NCBI GenBank assembly: GCA_964555685.1
Contig: CAZKTO010000001.1
Location: 1 to 64,000, forward strand
Length of the DNA stretch: 64,000 bases
Source of the DNA: CAZKTO01 sp964555685
GTDB lineage: Bacteria > Chloroflexota > Dehalococcoidia > SHYB01
Direction: 5' to 3'
The position numbers and the translations under genes are program-made. Under the pieces are notes generated by a model. The model was not told the DNA's origin. It saw only the letters and a list, made by a program, of their open reading frames with translations, and did not search any database. Shown here piece after piece: positions 41,281 through 49,240 of this stretch (positions are counted from its first letter, which is position 1; each line of letters begins with the position of its first letter).

Positions 41281-42210
41281 ATGGCCCAGCACCTCATAGG
41301 CAAGGTCGCGGCGGTCACCGGCGCGGGACGCGGCATCGGCCGGGGGATCGCCCTCACCCTGGCCCGGGAGGGCGCCAGCGTCGTCGTGGCCGACTACGGC
41401 GGGCGCGTCGACGCCATCGCCGGCCCGTCCCGCGAGCCCGCCGACCAGGTGGCGCGTGAGATTCGCGACGCCGGTGGCCGCGCCGTCGCCTGCTACGCCA
41501 ACGTGGCCACCATGGCCGGCGGCCAGGAGATCGTCCAGGCCGCGCTATCCAACTTCGGCCGGCTGGATGCCCTCGTCTGCTGCGCCGGCATCCTCGCCCA
41601 GAAGCATCTCTGGGAGATGGACGAGGCCGACTGGGACTCGGTCATCGCCGTCCACCTCAAGGGACACTTCTCGTGCGCCCGGGCCGCCGCGCCCGTCATG
41701 ATGCGCCAGCGGTGGGGCCGCCTCGTCTTCTTCTCCTCCAGCGCCTTCACCGGCTCGCCCATCCAGCCCAGCTACGCGGCGGCCAAGGCGGGCATCCTGG
41801 GCTTCACGTGGAGCTGCGCCAACGCCCTGGGGCCCCACGGCATCACCGCCAACTGCATCCTGCCGGGCGGCGCCACCCGCATGACCGATAAGGTCTGGGG
41901 CGACCAGGGCCTCTTGACGGACCAGGTGGGACAGCGGCTCCGCAGCGACCTCGCCGCCGGCACCTACCGCGACCCCGCCAACGTCGCGCCCGCCGTCGCC
42001 TACCTCGTGAGCGACCAGGCGTCGGGCATCAACGGCCAGGTCTTCGGCGCCGTGGGCCACCAGATCACCCGCCTGGCCGGGCCCGCCTACGCCCAGACCA
42101 TCAAGAGCGATGGCCCGTGGGACCTGGACGAGCTCTTCCGCCGCTTCCCCAAGGAGATGGGGAGCGAGCTCGGTCCCCCGCGGCTGCCCTGGCCGCCGCC
42201 CGTCCCCTGA
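41281..42210 (+). CDS. Short-chain dehydrogenase/reductase
   Basis: A 309-residue SDR with TGAGRGIGRG (13-22), the catalytic Ser in FSSSAFTGS (about 158-166) and YAAAKAG (about 172-178). An insertion after the Rossmann start (DYGGRVDAIAGPSREPADQ) and the long C-terminus resemble the bacterial hydroxyacyl-CoA dehydrogenase-like SDRs related to MFE-2. AAGGAGG lies seven bases before the ATG, which decides this start over an in-frame codon 60 bases upstream. Substrate unknown. Confidence 0.9.
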   Translation: MAQHLIGKVAAVTGAGRGIGRGIALTLAREGASVVVADYGGRVDAIAGPSREPADQVAREIRDAGGRAVACYANVATMAGGQEIVQAALSNFGRLDALVCCAGILAQKHLWEMDEADWDSVIAVHLKGHFSCARAAAPVMMRQRWGRLVFFSSSAFTGSPIQPSYAAAKAGILGFTWSCANALGPHGITANCILPGGATRMTDKVWGDQGLLTDQVGQRLRSDLAAGTYRDPANVAPAVAYLVSDQASGINGQVFGAVGHQITRLAGPAYAQTIKSDGPWDLDELFRRFPKEMGSELGPPRLPWPPPVP

Positions 42211-42217
42211 CCCGCCC

Positions 42218-42685
42218 TCAGATCAGCCGCTGCCCGCCGTCGATGTAGACGACCTCGCCGGTCATGAAGTCCGAGGCGTCGGAGGCCAGATAGACGGCCA
42301 GGAGGCCGATCTCCCGCGCCTCGGCCGTGCGCCGCATCGGCAGCGTGGAGGCCATCTTGGCCACCAGCTCCGGCTGCGCCGCCAGGTCCCGGTTCACCAC
42401 CAGCCCCGGCCCGATGCAGTTGACGTTGATGCGGTACCGGGCCCACTCCTGGGCCAGCGCCCTGGTGAACATGTTGACCGCGGCCTTGGCGGTGCTGTAC
42501 GCGAGGCGGCCCCGGACGCTCCGCTCCCCCGAGGGCGACGTGACGTTGATGATCTTCCCCTTGCGCCGCTCGATCATATGGGGCCCCACGGCCCGGCAGC
42601 AGAGGAAGGCGCTGGTGAGGTTCAGGTCGATGACGCGGCGCCACTCGTCGTCGCTCACGGGGGTGAGGAGGCTGGGGCAGCTGAA
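42218..42685 (-). pseudogene. SDR gene lacking its N-terminal half
   Basis: Only the C-terminal part of an SDR is present, from about TPVSDDEWRRVIDLNLTSAF (near 42670) through the active-site YSTAKAA and GEVVYIDGGQRLI to the stop. The TGxxxGIG nucleotide-binding half is missing. Upstream sequence changes at about 42671-42695 to the 3' end of the agmatinase gene. The frame continues upstream only by chance. The enzyme cannot work; this is a breakpoint left by insertion or deletion. Confidence 0.8.
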
Positions 42686-42695
42686 GAATTTTCTA

Positions 42696-43649
42696 CTATT
42701 CCTTACCCCTGGCAAGCGCGAGCAGATAGAGCAGGTCACCGGCGATGGTAGCGCCTGCAAGGGCTGTCGTCTGACCAGGGTTGTCATAGGGCGGCGACAC
42801 CTCGACCTGGTCGGCGCCAACGACGCGTAGGCCCGCCAAGCGCTTCAGAATGCTGCGCGCGTCCCGCGTCGTGGGGCCTCCCACCACAGGCGTCCCCGTG
42901 CCAGGGCAGTACGCCGCATCGAGAAAGTCGATGTCGAACGTCAGATAGGCCTTGTGGGTTCCAACAATGCGCCGGATTTCGCCGGCAGTCTTGTCGTGGC
43001 CATTGCTCAGCACCCACTCAGCGTCCAGGATGTTGAACCCGTGCGTTTGCGGATTGGGAGATCGAATTCCCACCTGCACGGAGCGTTGAGGCTCGACAAG
43101 CCCTTCCTTTACCGCGACCAGGAACATGGTTCCATGGTTGAGTTCATCGCGGCTCGTCCATGTGTCCGAGTGCGCGTCGAAATGGATCAACGACAGCGGC
43201 CCGTGGACTTTCGCGGCAGCCCGGAGAAGCGGCAAGGAAACAAGATGATCACCGCCGAGGCCGAGCAACGAGACCGTGGATCGTAGGATGTGCTCCGCTT
43301 CCTGTTCGACTGCGGCTAGCATCCGGTCGGTGTAGCCTGGAGAGAAGGCGATGTCGCCGTAATCGGTCACGTTGCAGCGCTCGAAGATGCTGAACTCCCA
43401 GGGCCAAATGCCCCACGGGTACATCCCGACGAATACCGACTGTTCTCGAATGGCGCGCGGCCCCAGGCGCGCCCCTGGGCGGTTCACAGTCCCTACATCG
43501 AATGGAATGCCCGCTACGGCGATATCGACGCCATCGAGTTCCTTGGTGAGGGGCCGTCGCATGAAGGTCAATTCGCCAGCGTACGGTGGGCCCTTGCTCC
43601 AGCCTCCTCGTCTTCCCTGAGGAGTATTCTGTTGCGGCGCAGTTGTCAT
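42696..43649 (-). CDS. Agmatinase / arginase-family ureohydrolase
   Basis: A 317-residue Mn-dependent ureohydrolase. Metal-binding motifs are GGDHLVSLP (near 130), LIHFDAHSD (near 154-162) and TFDIDFLDAAYCPGTGTP (near 235-252). Agmatinase (agmatine to putrescine and urea) fits best, although guanidinobutyrase and related enzymes share these motifs. Its sequence is clearly less GC-rich than its neighbours and its 3' end abuts the truncated SDR, so it probably arrived by transfer. AAAGGG lies six bases before the ATG at 43649; a GTG at 43685 is a weaker alternative. Confidence 0.88.
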   Translation of the reverse strand: MTTAPQQNTPQGRRGGWSKGPPYAGELTFMRRPLTKELDGVDIAVAGIPFDVGTVNRPGARLGPRAIREQSVFVGMYPWGIWPWEFSIFERCNVTDYGDIAFSPGYTDRMLAAVEQEAEHILRSTVSLLGLGGDHLVSLPLLRAAAKVHGPLSLIHFDAHSDTWTSRDELNHGTMFLVAVKEGLVEPQRSVQVGIRSPNPQTHGFNILDAEWVLSNGHDKTAGEIRRIVGTHKAYLTFDIDFLDAAYCPGTGTPVVGGPTTRDARSILKRLAGLRVVGADQVEVSPPYDNPGQTTALAGATIAGDLLYLLALARGKE

Positions 43650-43743
43650 TGGCGACCCTTTCTCCAGGGGAACCTGCACGATCACATGGCAGTCCTGACG
43701 TCAGGCGATGCCGCTGGATGTGTCGAGCCGTCCTTCCTGGCAG

Positions 43744-43854
43744 CTAGAACCTGTTACCCCACGGATCCACCAGGAGTTGAACGTGCTCGCGCGGATCCAT
43801 GAGCGCGCTCATGCAGCTCGGAACGGGTATCTCGATAATTAGTGAAAAGCGCAT
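43744..43854 (-). CDS. 36-codon ORF upstream of agmatinase
   Basis: A short ORF beginning MRFSLIIEIPVP with AAGGAG five bases before its ATG, ending at TAG. It ends 95 bp before the agmatinase start. The first ten residues resemble the start of luciferase-like flavin monooxygenases, so it may be the stub of a broken gene. The rest is not recognisable. Confidence 0.3.
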   Translation of the reverse strand: MRFSLIIEIPVPSCMSALMDPREHVQLLVDPWGNRF

Positions 43855-43922
43855 CGTCTTCTCCTTGCAAGGAACGCAGCTACTCGAATCGGCAAGCTGT
43901 CCGGCTGCATGGCTCTGTTCTT

Positions 43923-43964
43923 TCACACTTTAGGCAGATCGAGTTCAGCCAAGGTCTTGTCCAT
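43923..43964 (-). CDS. 13-codon ORF with strong ribosome binding site
   Basis: Encodes MDKTLAELDLPKV, preceded by AGGAGGAGG at ideal spacing and a TATAAT-like box about 27 bp upstream. It may be a leader peptide or the surviving 5' end of a deleted gene. No function can be assigned. Confidence 0.3.
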   Translation of the reverse strand: MDKTLAELDLPKV

Positions 43965-44089
43965 GGCGCCTCCTCCTGCCTGCCGGCGCCATTATAGTCG
44001 CCACCACGAGCTCCTGGGGCGCGCGCCATTGACGAGCGGGGCGGGATCGGCTTCAATCGGAGCAAGACCGCGCGATCCAGGAGCAAGCC

Positions 44090-44323
44090 GTGCCGCCCAG
44101 CGTTGTCCTCTACACGCAGCCGGGCTGAGCCCCGTGCCGCCAGGTGAAAGAGTTCCTTTCACGAAAAGGGGTCCCGTTCGTCGAGAAGGACGTGCAGGCG
44201 GACTGGGACGCCATGCGGGAGCTCCTGGACCTCGAGGTCATGAGCACCCCGGCCACGGTCATCGGCGGCCAGGTCGTGGTCGGCTTCGACCGGAAGCGCC
44301 TGGAGGCCCTGCTAGCCGGGTGA
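44090..44323 (+). CDS. Glutaredoxin-like selenoprotein (UxxC) with in-frame TGA
   Basis: Reading from GTG at 44090 (AGGAG six bases upstream) through the TGA at 44126-44128 gives 77 residues of a complete NrdH/YruB-type glutaredoxin. LYTQPG is followed by TGA, then APCRQVKEFLS, and later MSTPATVIGG and VVVGFDRKRLEALL. The TGA falls exactly on the first Cys of the CxxC redox motif, so the motif would be Sec-Ala-Pro-Cys. Fifteen bases after the TGA starts a perfect 7-bp stem with a five-base loop that has G at its second position, as bacterial SECIS elements have. In the hairpin the codons are AT-ending (AAA, CTT, TCA, CGA), unlike the GC-rich usage around it. A pseudogene or a TGC-to-TGA sequence error is the alternative. 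Confidence 0.8.
44126..44171 (+). promoter_or_regulatory. Candidate bacterial SECIS element
   Basis: Directly after the TGA at 44126-44128, an upper stem GTGAAAG/CTTTCAC (44144-44150 and 44156-44162) closes the loop AGTTC. Below it, CCCC (44130-44133) can pair with GGGG (44168-44171). Distance, stem length and the G in the loop agree with known SelB-binding elements. Confidence 0.7.
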
Positions 44324-44430
44324 CGGAGCAGGGCGCCCCAGGCTGCGCCATTCAGGCCATCCCTCTCCCGATGAAGTCCTCTCCCGCTCAGGATGCGCGG
44401 GAGACGCGCCCGCCGTCGGTCCCCTTCCAC

Positions 44431-45240
44431 TCACTGATAGAGCGCCCACTCGCCCTTGGCGTTCCGCGCCCAGCCGCCGCTGGCCCACGCGCCCCCATCG
44501 ACGTGCAGGGTGACGCCGGTGATCCACGCCCCCAGGTCCGAGGCGAGATAGACGGCGGCGCCGGCGACGTCGTCCACGGTGCCCACGCGCCCCAGCGGCA
44601 TCGCCCGCAGCACCGGCCCGAGGCGGTCCGGCGTGAGCCCGGCCTTGGTGGAGGGCGTCTCGATGAAGCCGGGGGCGATGCCGTTGATCCGAATGCCGTG
44701 GTCCGAAAGCTCGAGAGCCATGCTCCGGGAGAAGTTCACCATGCCCGCCTTGCACGCGCCATAGACGGCCCACATGGGCGCCGCGCGGTAGGCCTCGATG
44801 GTGGCGATGTTGATGATGGAGCCCCGGCGCTTCCCGGCGATCATGGCGCGCGCCGCGGCGTCCGTGCAGTAGAAGAGGCCCATGAGGTTCAGCTCGATGT
44901 GCTTACGCCAGCCGGTCTCGCCCATGTCCAGAAAGGACTGGGGGCGTCCGCCACCGGCGTTGTTGACGAGGATATCGACGCCGCCCAACTCATCGACGGC
45001 GCGGGTGGTCATCGCCTTGACCTGCTCGAAGTTGCGGATGTCCGTGGTCACGGCCAGCGCCTTGCGGCCCAGGGCCCGGACCTCCGCAGCGGCCCGCTCG
45101 CCGGCGCCGGCGTTCCGGTCGGCGATGACCACGTGGGCCCCAAACCGGGCGAAGGCCAGGGCGATCCCCTTGCCGATGCCGTCGCCCCCGCCGGTGATGA
45201 CCGCCACCTTGTCCGTCAGCAGCGCCCTCGATGGGTCCAT
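44431..45240 (-). CDS. Short-chain dehydrogenase/reductase
   Basis: A 269-residue classical SDR with TGGGDGIGKG (about 16-25), VNNAGGG (about 92-98), the catalytic Ser region INIATIEAYR and YGACKAG (about 163-169), and LHVDGGAW near the C-terminus. The active-site motif is YxxxK with Cys inside. It sits 25 bp downstream of the molybdenum hydroxylase small subunit on the same strand and probably belongs to that catabolic operon. Substrate unknown. Confidence 0.9.
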   Translation of the reverse strand: MDPSRALLTDKVAVITGGGDGIGKGIALAFARFGAHVVIADRNAGAGERAAAEVRALGRKALAVTTDIRNFEQVKAMTTRAVDELGGVDILVNNAGGGRPQSFLDMGETGWRKHIELNLMGLFYCTDAAARAMIAGKRRGSIINIATIEAYRAAPMWAVYGACKAGMVNFSRSMALELSDHGIRINGIAPGFIETPSTKAGLTPDRLGPVLRAMPLGRVGTVDDVAGAAVYLASDLGAWITGVTLHVDGGAWASGGWARNAKGEWALYQ

Positions 45241-45265
45241 GCGCTACCTCCTCGCCGCAGCCGGC

Positions 45266-45766
45266 CTACGCCTCGCGCCGCGTCCCCGGCGCTTCCTTGT
45301 ACTCGCCGCGTGCGACGGCCAGGACCGCCCGCACGATCTTGTCGTAGCCGGTGCAGCGGCACAGGTTCCCCGCGAGACCCAGGCGCACCTCCTGCTCCGT
45401 CGGGTTCGGATGCTTGGCCAGGAACGCCTTGGTGGAGATGATGAAGCCGGGCGTGCAGATGCCGCACTGCAAGGCGCAGTAGTCCAGAAAGGCCTGCTGG
45501 ACGGGGTCCAGCGCGCCATGCTTCGCCAGCCCCTCGATGGTCGTCACCTCGTGGCCGTCGGCCTCGGCGGCCAGCACCAGGCACGAGTCCACGGAGCGGC
45601 CGTCCAGGAGCACCGTGCAGGAGCCGCAGTTGCCGTTGCCGCATCCCTCCTTCGTCCCGGTGAGATAGAGAGGGCCGCGCAAGAGGTCGAGGAGGGTGCT
45701 CCGGGTGTCCACCAGGACCTCGCGGGGCTCGCCATTGACGGTGACCGTGATCGCTCGCTTTGGCAT
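45266..45766 (-). CDS. Molybdenum hydroxylase, 2Fe-2S small subunit
   Basis: A 166-residue electron-transfer subunit of the xanthine dehydrogenase / CO dehydrogenase / aldehyde oxidase family. The plant-ferredoxin-type cluster is bound by GCGNGNCGSCTVLLDG (about 42-57) with a fourth Cys in SVDSC. The second cluster is bound by CALQCGICTPG (about 97-107) and CRCTGYDKIV (about 135-144). It should work with the large subunit at 49240-51519, although three genes lie between them. No FAD-binding middle subunit is in the window. The start at 45766 (MPKRAITV) is preferred over a TTG 18 bases upstream. Confidence 0.93.
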   Translation of the reverse strand: MPKRAITVTVNGEPREVLVDTRSTLLDLLRGPLYLTGTKEGCGNGNCGSCTVLLDGRSVDSCLVLAAEADGHEVTTIEGLAKHGALDPVQQAFLDYCALQCGICTPGFIISTKAFLAKHPNPTEQEVRLGLAGNLCRCTGYDKIVRAVLAVARGEYKEAPGTRREA

Positions 45767-45882
45767 CGGTGACCCTTTCAGCAATGGACGGGCCGGCCGC
45801 TTCCGTCGTTCCAGCGGGGCGCGCTAGAGGGCGACGCCCCGCGCCGCCGCGCAGCTCGCGAGGGTCCGGCGGTCGTCTCGCA

Positions 45883-46722
45883 TCACCGCCCCGTGAAGCG
45901 CGGCTTGCGCTTCTCCAGAAAGGCCGAGACGCCCTCGAAGTAGTCCTTGCCCATCTCCTGGGACGAGCTCCCGGCGGGCGTCTGGAGCTGGGCGCCCCCG
46001 GAGCGGCCGCGGGCCACGGCGGCGGCGTTCAGGTTGCGCTTGGCGCTCATGACCCCCGCGGGGGCGTTGCCGGCGATCTCCTTCGCCAGCTCCCGCGTGT
46101 ACCGTTCCAGACCGGCTGCGGGCACCACCTCGTTGACGAGGCCCATGCGCAGGGCCCGCTCGGCGGGGAAGAGCCGCCCCGTGATCATGACCTCCTTGGC
46201 GTAGCCGAGCCCGGCCAGCTCGACGAGGAGCCCCATGGTCGGCGAGAGCCCCTCCGGCCGCTGCCCGGCTCCGCCACCGCTCATGCCCAGCTTGCTGGAG
46301 GTGATGCCGACGCGGGCCGTATCCGCGGCCACCCGCAGGTCGCAGTGCATCGCGAGGAGGTAGCCGTTGCCCACGGCGAAGCCGTTGATCATGGCGATGA
46401 CGACCTTGGGGCACTCGAAGATGCTCTGCATGGCGGCCTCCGCCAGGCGCGCGTGGGCCTGGGCCTCCTCCGGGGTCCGGCGCTTCTCCTTGAACTCCGA
46501 GATGTCGGCGCCGGCGCAGAAGGCCCTGTCGCCCGCCCCCGTCAGCACCACCACCCGGATATCGCCGTCCTCGCCCATATCGCGCATGATCTCGGGGATC
46601 AGCCGCTGCATCTCAAAGGAGAGGGCGTTGCGCACCTCCGGCCGGTTGAACGTCACCCAGCCGATGGGCGGCTCCTTGCGCACGAGGATGGGCGGCTTCG
46701 CGGCCCTCTGCTCGCTTGTCAT
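45883..46722 (-). CDS. Enoyl-CoA hydratase/isomerase family protein
   Basis: A 279-residue crotonase-fold protein. VVVLTGAGDRAFCAGADISEF (about 58-78) is the CoA-binding and oxyanion-hole region, and MINGFAVGNGYLLAMHCDLRVAA (about 113-135) the second. The acidic residue usual at the catalytic Glu place is not obvious: LGMSGGGAGQRPEG replaces the common GxxPGxGGTQRL, so the reaction may differ from simple hydration. It lies next to a CoA-transferase gene pair in the same operon, consistent with handling of an unsaturated acyl-CoA. Confidence 0.88.
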   Translation of the reverse strand: MTSEQRAAKPPILVRKEPPIGWVTFNRPEVRNALSFEMQRLIPEIMRDMGEDGDIRVVVLTGAGDRAFCAGADISEFKEKRRTPEEAQAHARLAEAAMQSIFECPKVVIAMINGFAVGNGYLLAMHCDLRVAADTARVGITSSKLGMSGGGAGQRPEGLSPTMGLLVELAGLGYAKEVMITGRLFPAERALRMGLVNEVVPAAGLERYTRELAKEIAGNAPAGVMSAKRNLNAAAVARGRSGGAQLQTPAGSSSQEMGKDYFEGVSAFLEKRKPRFTGR

Positions 46723-46731
46723 GGGCGCCTC

Positions 46732-48003
46732 CTAGACCAGCCGGTCCAGCGGGACCTCGCCGAGGACCCCCCGGTCCCGCAGGCGTTCGACGGCGTCCGG
46801 ATCGTACCCCAGGAGCTCCCGGTAGCCGAAGTCGTTGTGCTGGCCCAGGGAGGCCGGCGCGACGCGCACGGTGAACGGGCCCTCGGGCACCGTCCACGGC
46901 ACGCCCAGGAGGGGCAGCCGCTCGCCATCGGCCAGCGATACGTCCTTGAAGAACCGCCGCTCCCGGAAGTGCGGGTCCTCGACGATCTCCTTGTTGTCCA
47001 GCACCGCCCCGGCGGGGACTCCGGCCGCTTGCAGGCGATGCATGAGCGCATAGTGGTCCCACCGGCGCGTCCACGCCCCCACCAGTTCGTCCAGCGCCTG
47101 CCGGTGCTCCCACCGGCCCAGACCCGTGGAGAACCGGGGGTCGCCCGCCATGGCGGGCTCGCCCATGGCGTCGCACAGGGCGCGCCACTCCTCGTCCGTC
47201 TGGACGGCGATGGCGATCCAGTTGTCACCCCCCGCGCACGAGTAGCAGCCGTGGGGCGCCATGCCGGGCTCCTGGTTCCCCTGGGGCATCCAGACGCGCC
47301 CGTTCATCACGTAGTCCAGGAACATCTCGCCCAGGTGGGGCATGATGGCCTCGGCCCCCGAGACGTCGGCCTGGAGGCCCTGGCCCGTGGAGACGCGATG
47401 GTGCAGCGCGGCGATGACGGCGTAGACGCAGGTGAGGGCGTTGACCGGGTCGTTATGGGCCCCGCGGCCGATGGTGGAGGCGTCGTCGCCCGGGTAGGGC
47501 CGGAGCCACATGTGCCCCGAGGCGCCATCCATGGACGAGGCCATGGCGACGTGGGTGGCGTAGGGCCCCGTGGCGCCGAACCCGCACGAGGCCAGATAGA
47601 TGATATCGGAGCGGACCTTTCGCACGTCCTCGTAGCCGATGCCGAGCTTCTGGGGCACGCCGGTAACCATGTTGGTGAGCACCACGTCGCTGACCCGCAC
47701 CAGGTCGAAGAAGACCCGGCGGCCCTCTGGATCGGCTAGGTTGACCGTCATATCCAGCTTGTTGCGGTTGCCGATGACGAAGACGAGGCTCCGGTTCCAC
47801 GGATCGTGGCCGGGGCGCAGGCCGGGGTAGTTGACGTCGGCCCGGCGAACGCGGACCTGGCTGCGCGTCAGGTCCATGCGCTGGATCGCCTCGATCTTGA
47901 TGACCTCGGCGCCCAGGTCGGCCAGCACCGTGGCCGCCCAGGGGCCGGCGTACCCCTCGGCGATCTCGAGGACGCGGACGTCTCTCAGCGGCAGGAAGCT
48001 CAT
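46732..48003 (-). CDS. Family III CoA-transferase (CaiB/BaiF), pair 2 downstream member
   Basis: A 423-residue CoA-transferase starting MSFLPLRDVRVLEIAEGYAG, with GAEVIKIEAIQRMD, the insertion RSLVFVIGNRNKLDMTVNL, and the segment GRGAHNDPVNALTCVYAVI, whose Asp stands where the catalytic residue is expected. Close in sequence to the protein at 59847-61130 (shared MVTGVPxKxGIGYE and GxGATGPYxxxVxM). It is the likely catalytic chain of a two-subunit enzyme with the next gene upstream. Substrate unknown. Confidence 0.88.
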   Translation of the reverse strand: MSFLPLRDVRVLEIAEGYAGPWAATVLADLGAEVIKIEAIQRMDLTRSQVRVRRADVNYPGLRPGHDPWNRSLVFVIGNRNKLDMTVNLADPEGRRVFFDLVRVSDVVLTNMVTGVPQKLGIGYEDVRKVRSDIIYLASCGFGATGPYATHVAMASSMDGASGHMWLRPYPGDDASTIGRGAHNDPVNALTCVYAVIAALHHRVSTGQGLQADVSGAEAIMPHLGEMFLDYVMNGRVWMPQGNQEPGMAPHGCYSCAGGDNWIAIAVQTDEEWRALCDAMGEPAMAGDPRFSTGLGRWEHRQALDELVGAWTRRWDHYALMHRLQAAGVPAGAVLDNKEIVEDPHFRERRFFKDVSLADGERLPLLGVPWTVPEGPFTVRVAPASLGQHNDFGYRELLGYDPDAVERLRDRGVLGEVPLDRLV

Positions 48004-48028
48004 GGCGCGCCGATAGCTCCGTTGGCGG

Positions 48029-49240
48029 TCATATGGCGCCCTCCCGCCGGAGATGGGCCAGGTCCTGGCCCGAGAGCCCCATCTGGCCGCCATAGACCTC
48101 GCGGTTGTGCTGGCCCAGCAGCGGCGCGGGCCGGATGGGCGCCGCGGCGGGGACGAGCTGGAACGGGACGCCGGGCTGGGTGAGGCGTCCCGCCACCGGA
48201 TGATCGAGCTCGACGAAGATGCCCCGCTCGCGGAAGTGAAGGTCGCGCAGCGCGTCGTCGGCCCGGTTGACCGGCGCGACGGGGAAGCGGGCGTTGCGCG
48301 CCGCCGCGAAGACCTCCTCGCGGGTGTGGTCGGCGAGCCAGCCGTACCAGATGCCGTCCAGCTCGTCGCGGTGGGCCGTGCGGCCCTCGGGCGTATTGAA
48401 GCGCCGGTCCTCGCCCAGGCGCGGCATCCCCATGAGCTGAAAGACCCGGGGCCACCAGCTCTCGCCGCGCCCACTGCCCTGCACGGCCACGAACCCGTCC
48501 TTGCAGGGGTAGGCGCCCATGAGATAGTTGAACCGGGAGACCCCCGGCGGCCGGCTGGCGCGCTGGCCGGTGTACGGGTAGAGGTTCCCCTTCTCGATGG
48601 GGTGGGCCATCCACGCCTCGGCCATGGAGATGTCCAGGTAGCGGCCCGTCCCGCGCAGCCGCGCCTCCAAGAGCGCGCCCAGCACCGCCGAGGCCGCGTA
48701 GAGCCCCGCAAAGTACTGGGCGTCCCAGTGGGGCGACTTGCGCGGCTCCCGGTCCGCCGTCCCCGTCTCGTGCATCCCCGGGCCGGCGATCGCCTGGAGC
48801 ACCAGCTCCGACCACGCGTAGTTCCGGTACGGCCCCGTCTGGCCGAAGGCGGTGACGGAGGCCATGACCAGGCCGGGTCTGAGCGATCGCAGCGTCTCAT
48901 AGTCCAAGCCCATCGCGCCCATCCCGCCCGGCGGGAGCCCCTCGACGACGGCGCCGGCCTCGCCCACCAGCGTCTTGAAGATCGCCCGGCCCGAGTCGGT
49001 GCCCGGATCGAGGGTGACGCCGAGCTTGGAGGTGTTCAGGTGCAGGAAGGCGCCGCTGCGCTCGGGGTGCGGCGCGTCGCCGGGGAAGGGGCCCCATCGG
49101 CGCGTGACGTCGCCCCGGCCGGGCGCCTCGATCTTGACGACGCGGGCGCCGCAGTCGGCCAGGAGCTTGGTGCAGAACGGGCCCGCCACGCCATCCGTCA
49201 TGTCCAGGACGGTGATGCCGGCCAGCGGAACGATGCCCAC
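48029..49240 (-). CDS. Family III CoA-transferase (CaiB/BaiF), pair 2 upstream member
   Basis: A 403-residue CaiB/BaiF-fold protein: LAGITVLDMTDGVAGPFCTKLLAD, GARVVKIEAPGRGDV, YTGQRASRPPGVSRF and YPCKDGFVAVQGSGRGESWWPR. The last stretch recurs nearly unchanged in the protein at 61149-62357, so these are the same subunit type. The start is the GTG at 49240, which shares one base with the stop of the molybdenum hydroxylase large subunit. The frame stays open far upstream but only as a shadow of that gene. Confidence 0.86.
   Translation of the reverse strand: MGIVPLAGITVLDMTDGVAGPFCTKLLADCGARVVKIEAPGRGDVTRRWGPFPGDAPHPERSGAFLHLNTSKLGVTLDPGTDSGRAIFKTLVGEAGAVVEGLPPGGMGAMGLDYETLRSLRPGLVMASVTAFGQTGPYRNYAWSELVLQAIAGPGMHETGTADREPRKSPHWDAQYFAGLYAASAVLGALLEARLRGTGRYLDISMAEAWMAHPIEKGNLYPYTGQRASRPPGVSRFNYLMGAYPCKDGFVAVQGSGRGESWWPRVFQLMGMPRLGEDRRFNTPEGRTAHRDELDGIWYGWLADHTREEVFAAARNARFPVAPVNRADDALRDLHFRERGIFVELDHPVAGRLTQPGVPFQLVPAAAPIRPAPLLGQHNREVYGGQMGLSGQDLAHLRREGAI

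Larger units (their letters stand above)
43650..44089. other. Low-GC spacer between agmatinase and the selenoprotein gene
   Basis: It holds two tiny ORFs on the minus strand (annotated separately) and a TATAAT-like -10 box at 43991-43996 (minus strand) that could start the agmatinase transcript. The rest shows nothing I can name. Confidence 0.45.

Noticed and set aside
42087..42644. Minus-strand ORF overlapping the SDR fragment in another frame.
   Set aside because: It is a frame shadow of the SDR remnant and of the plus-strand SDR end.
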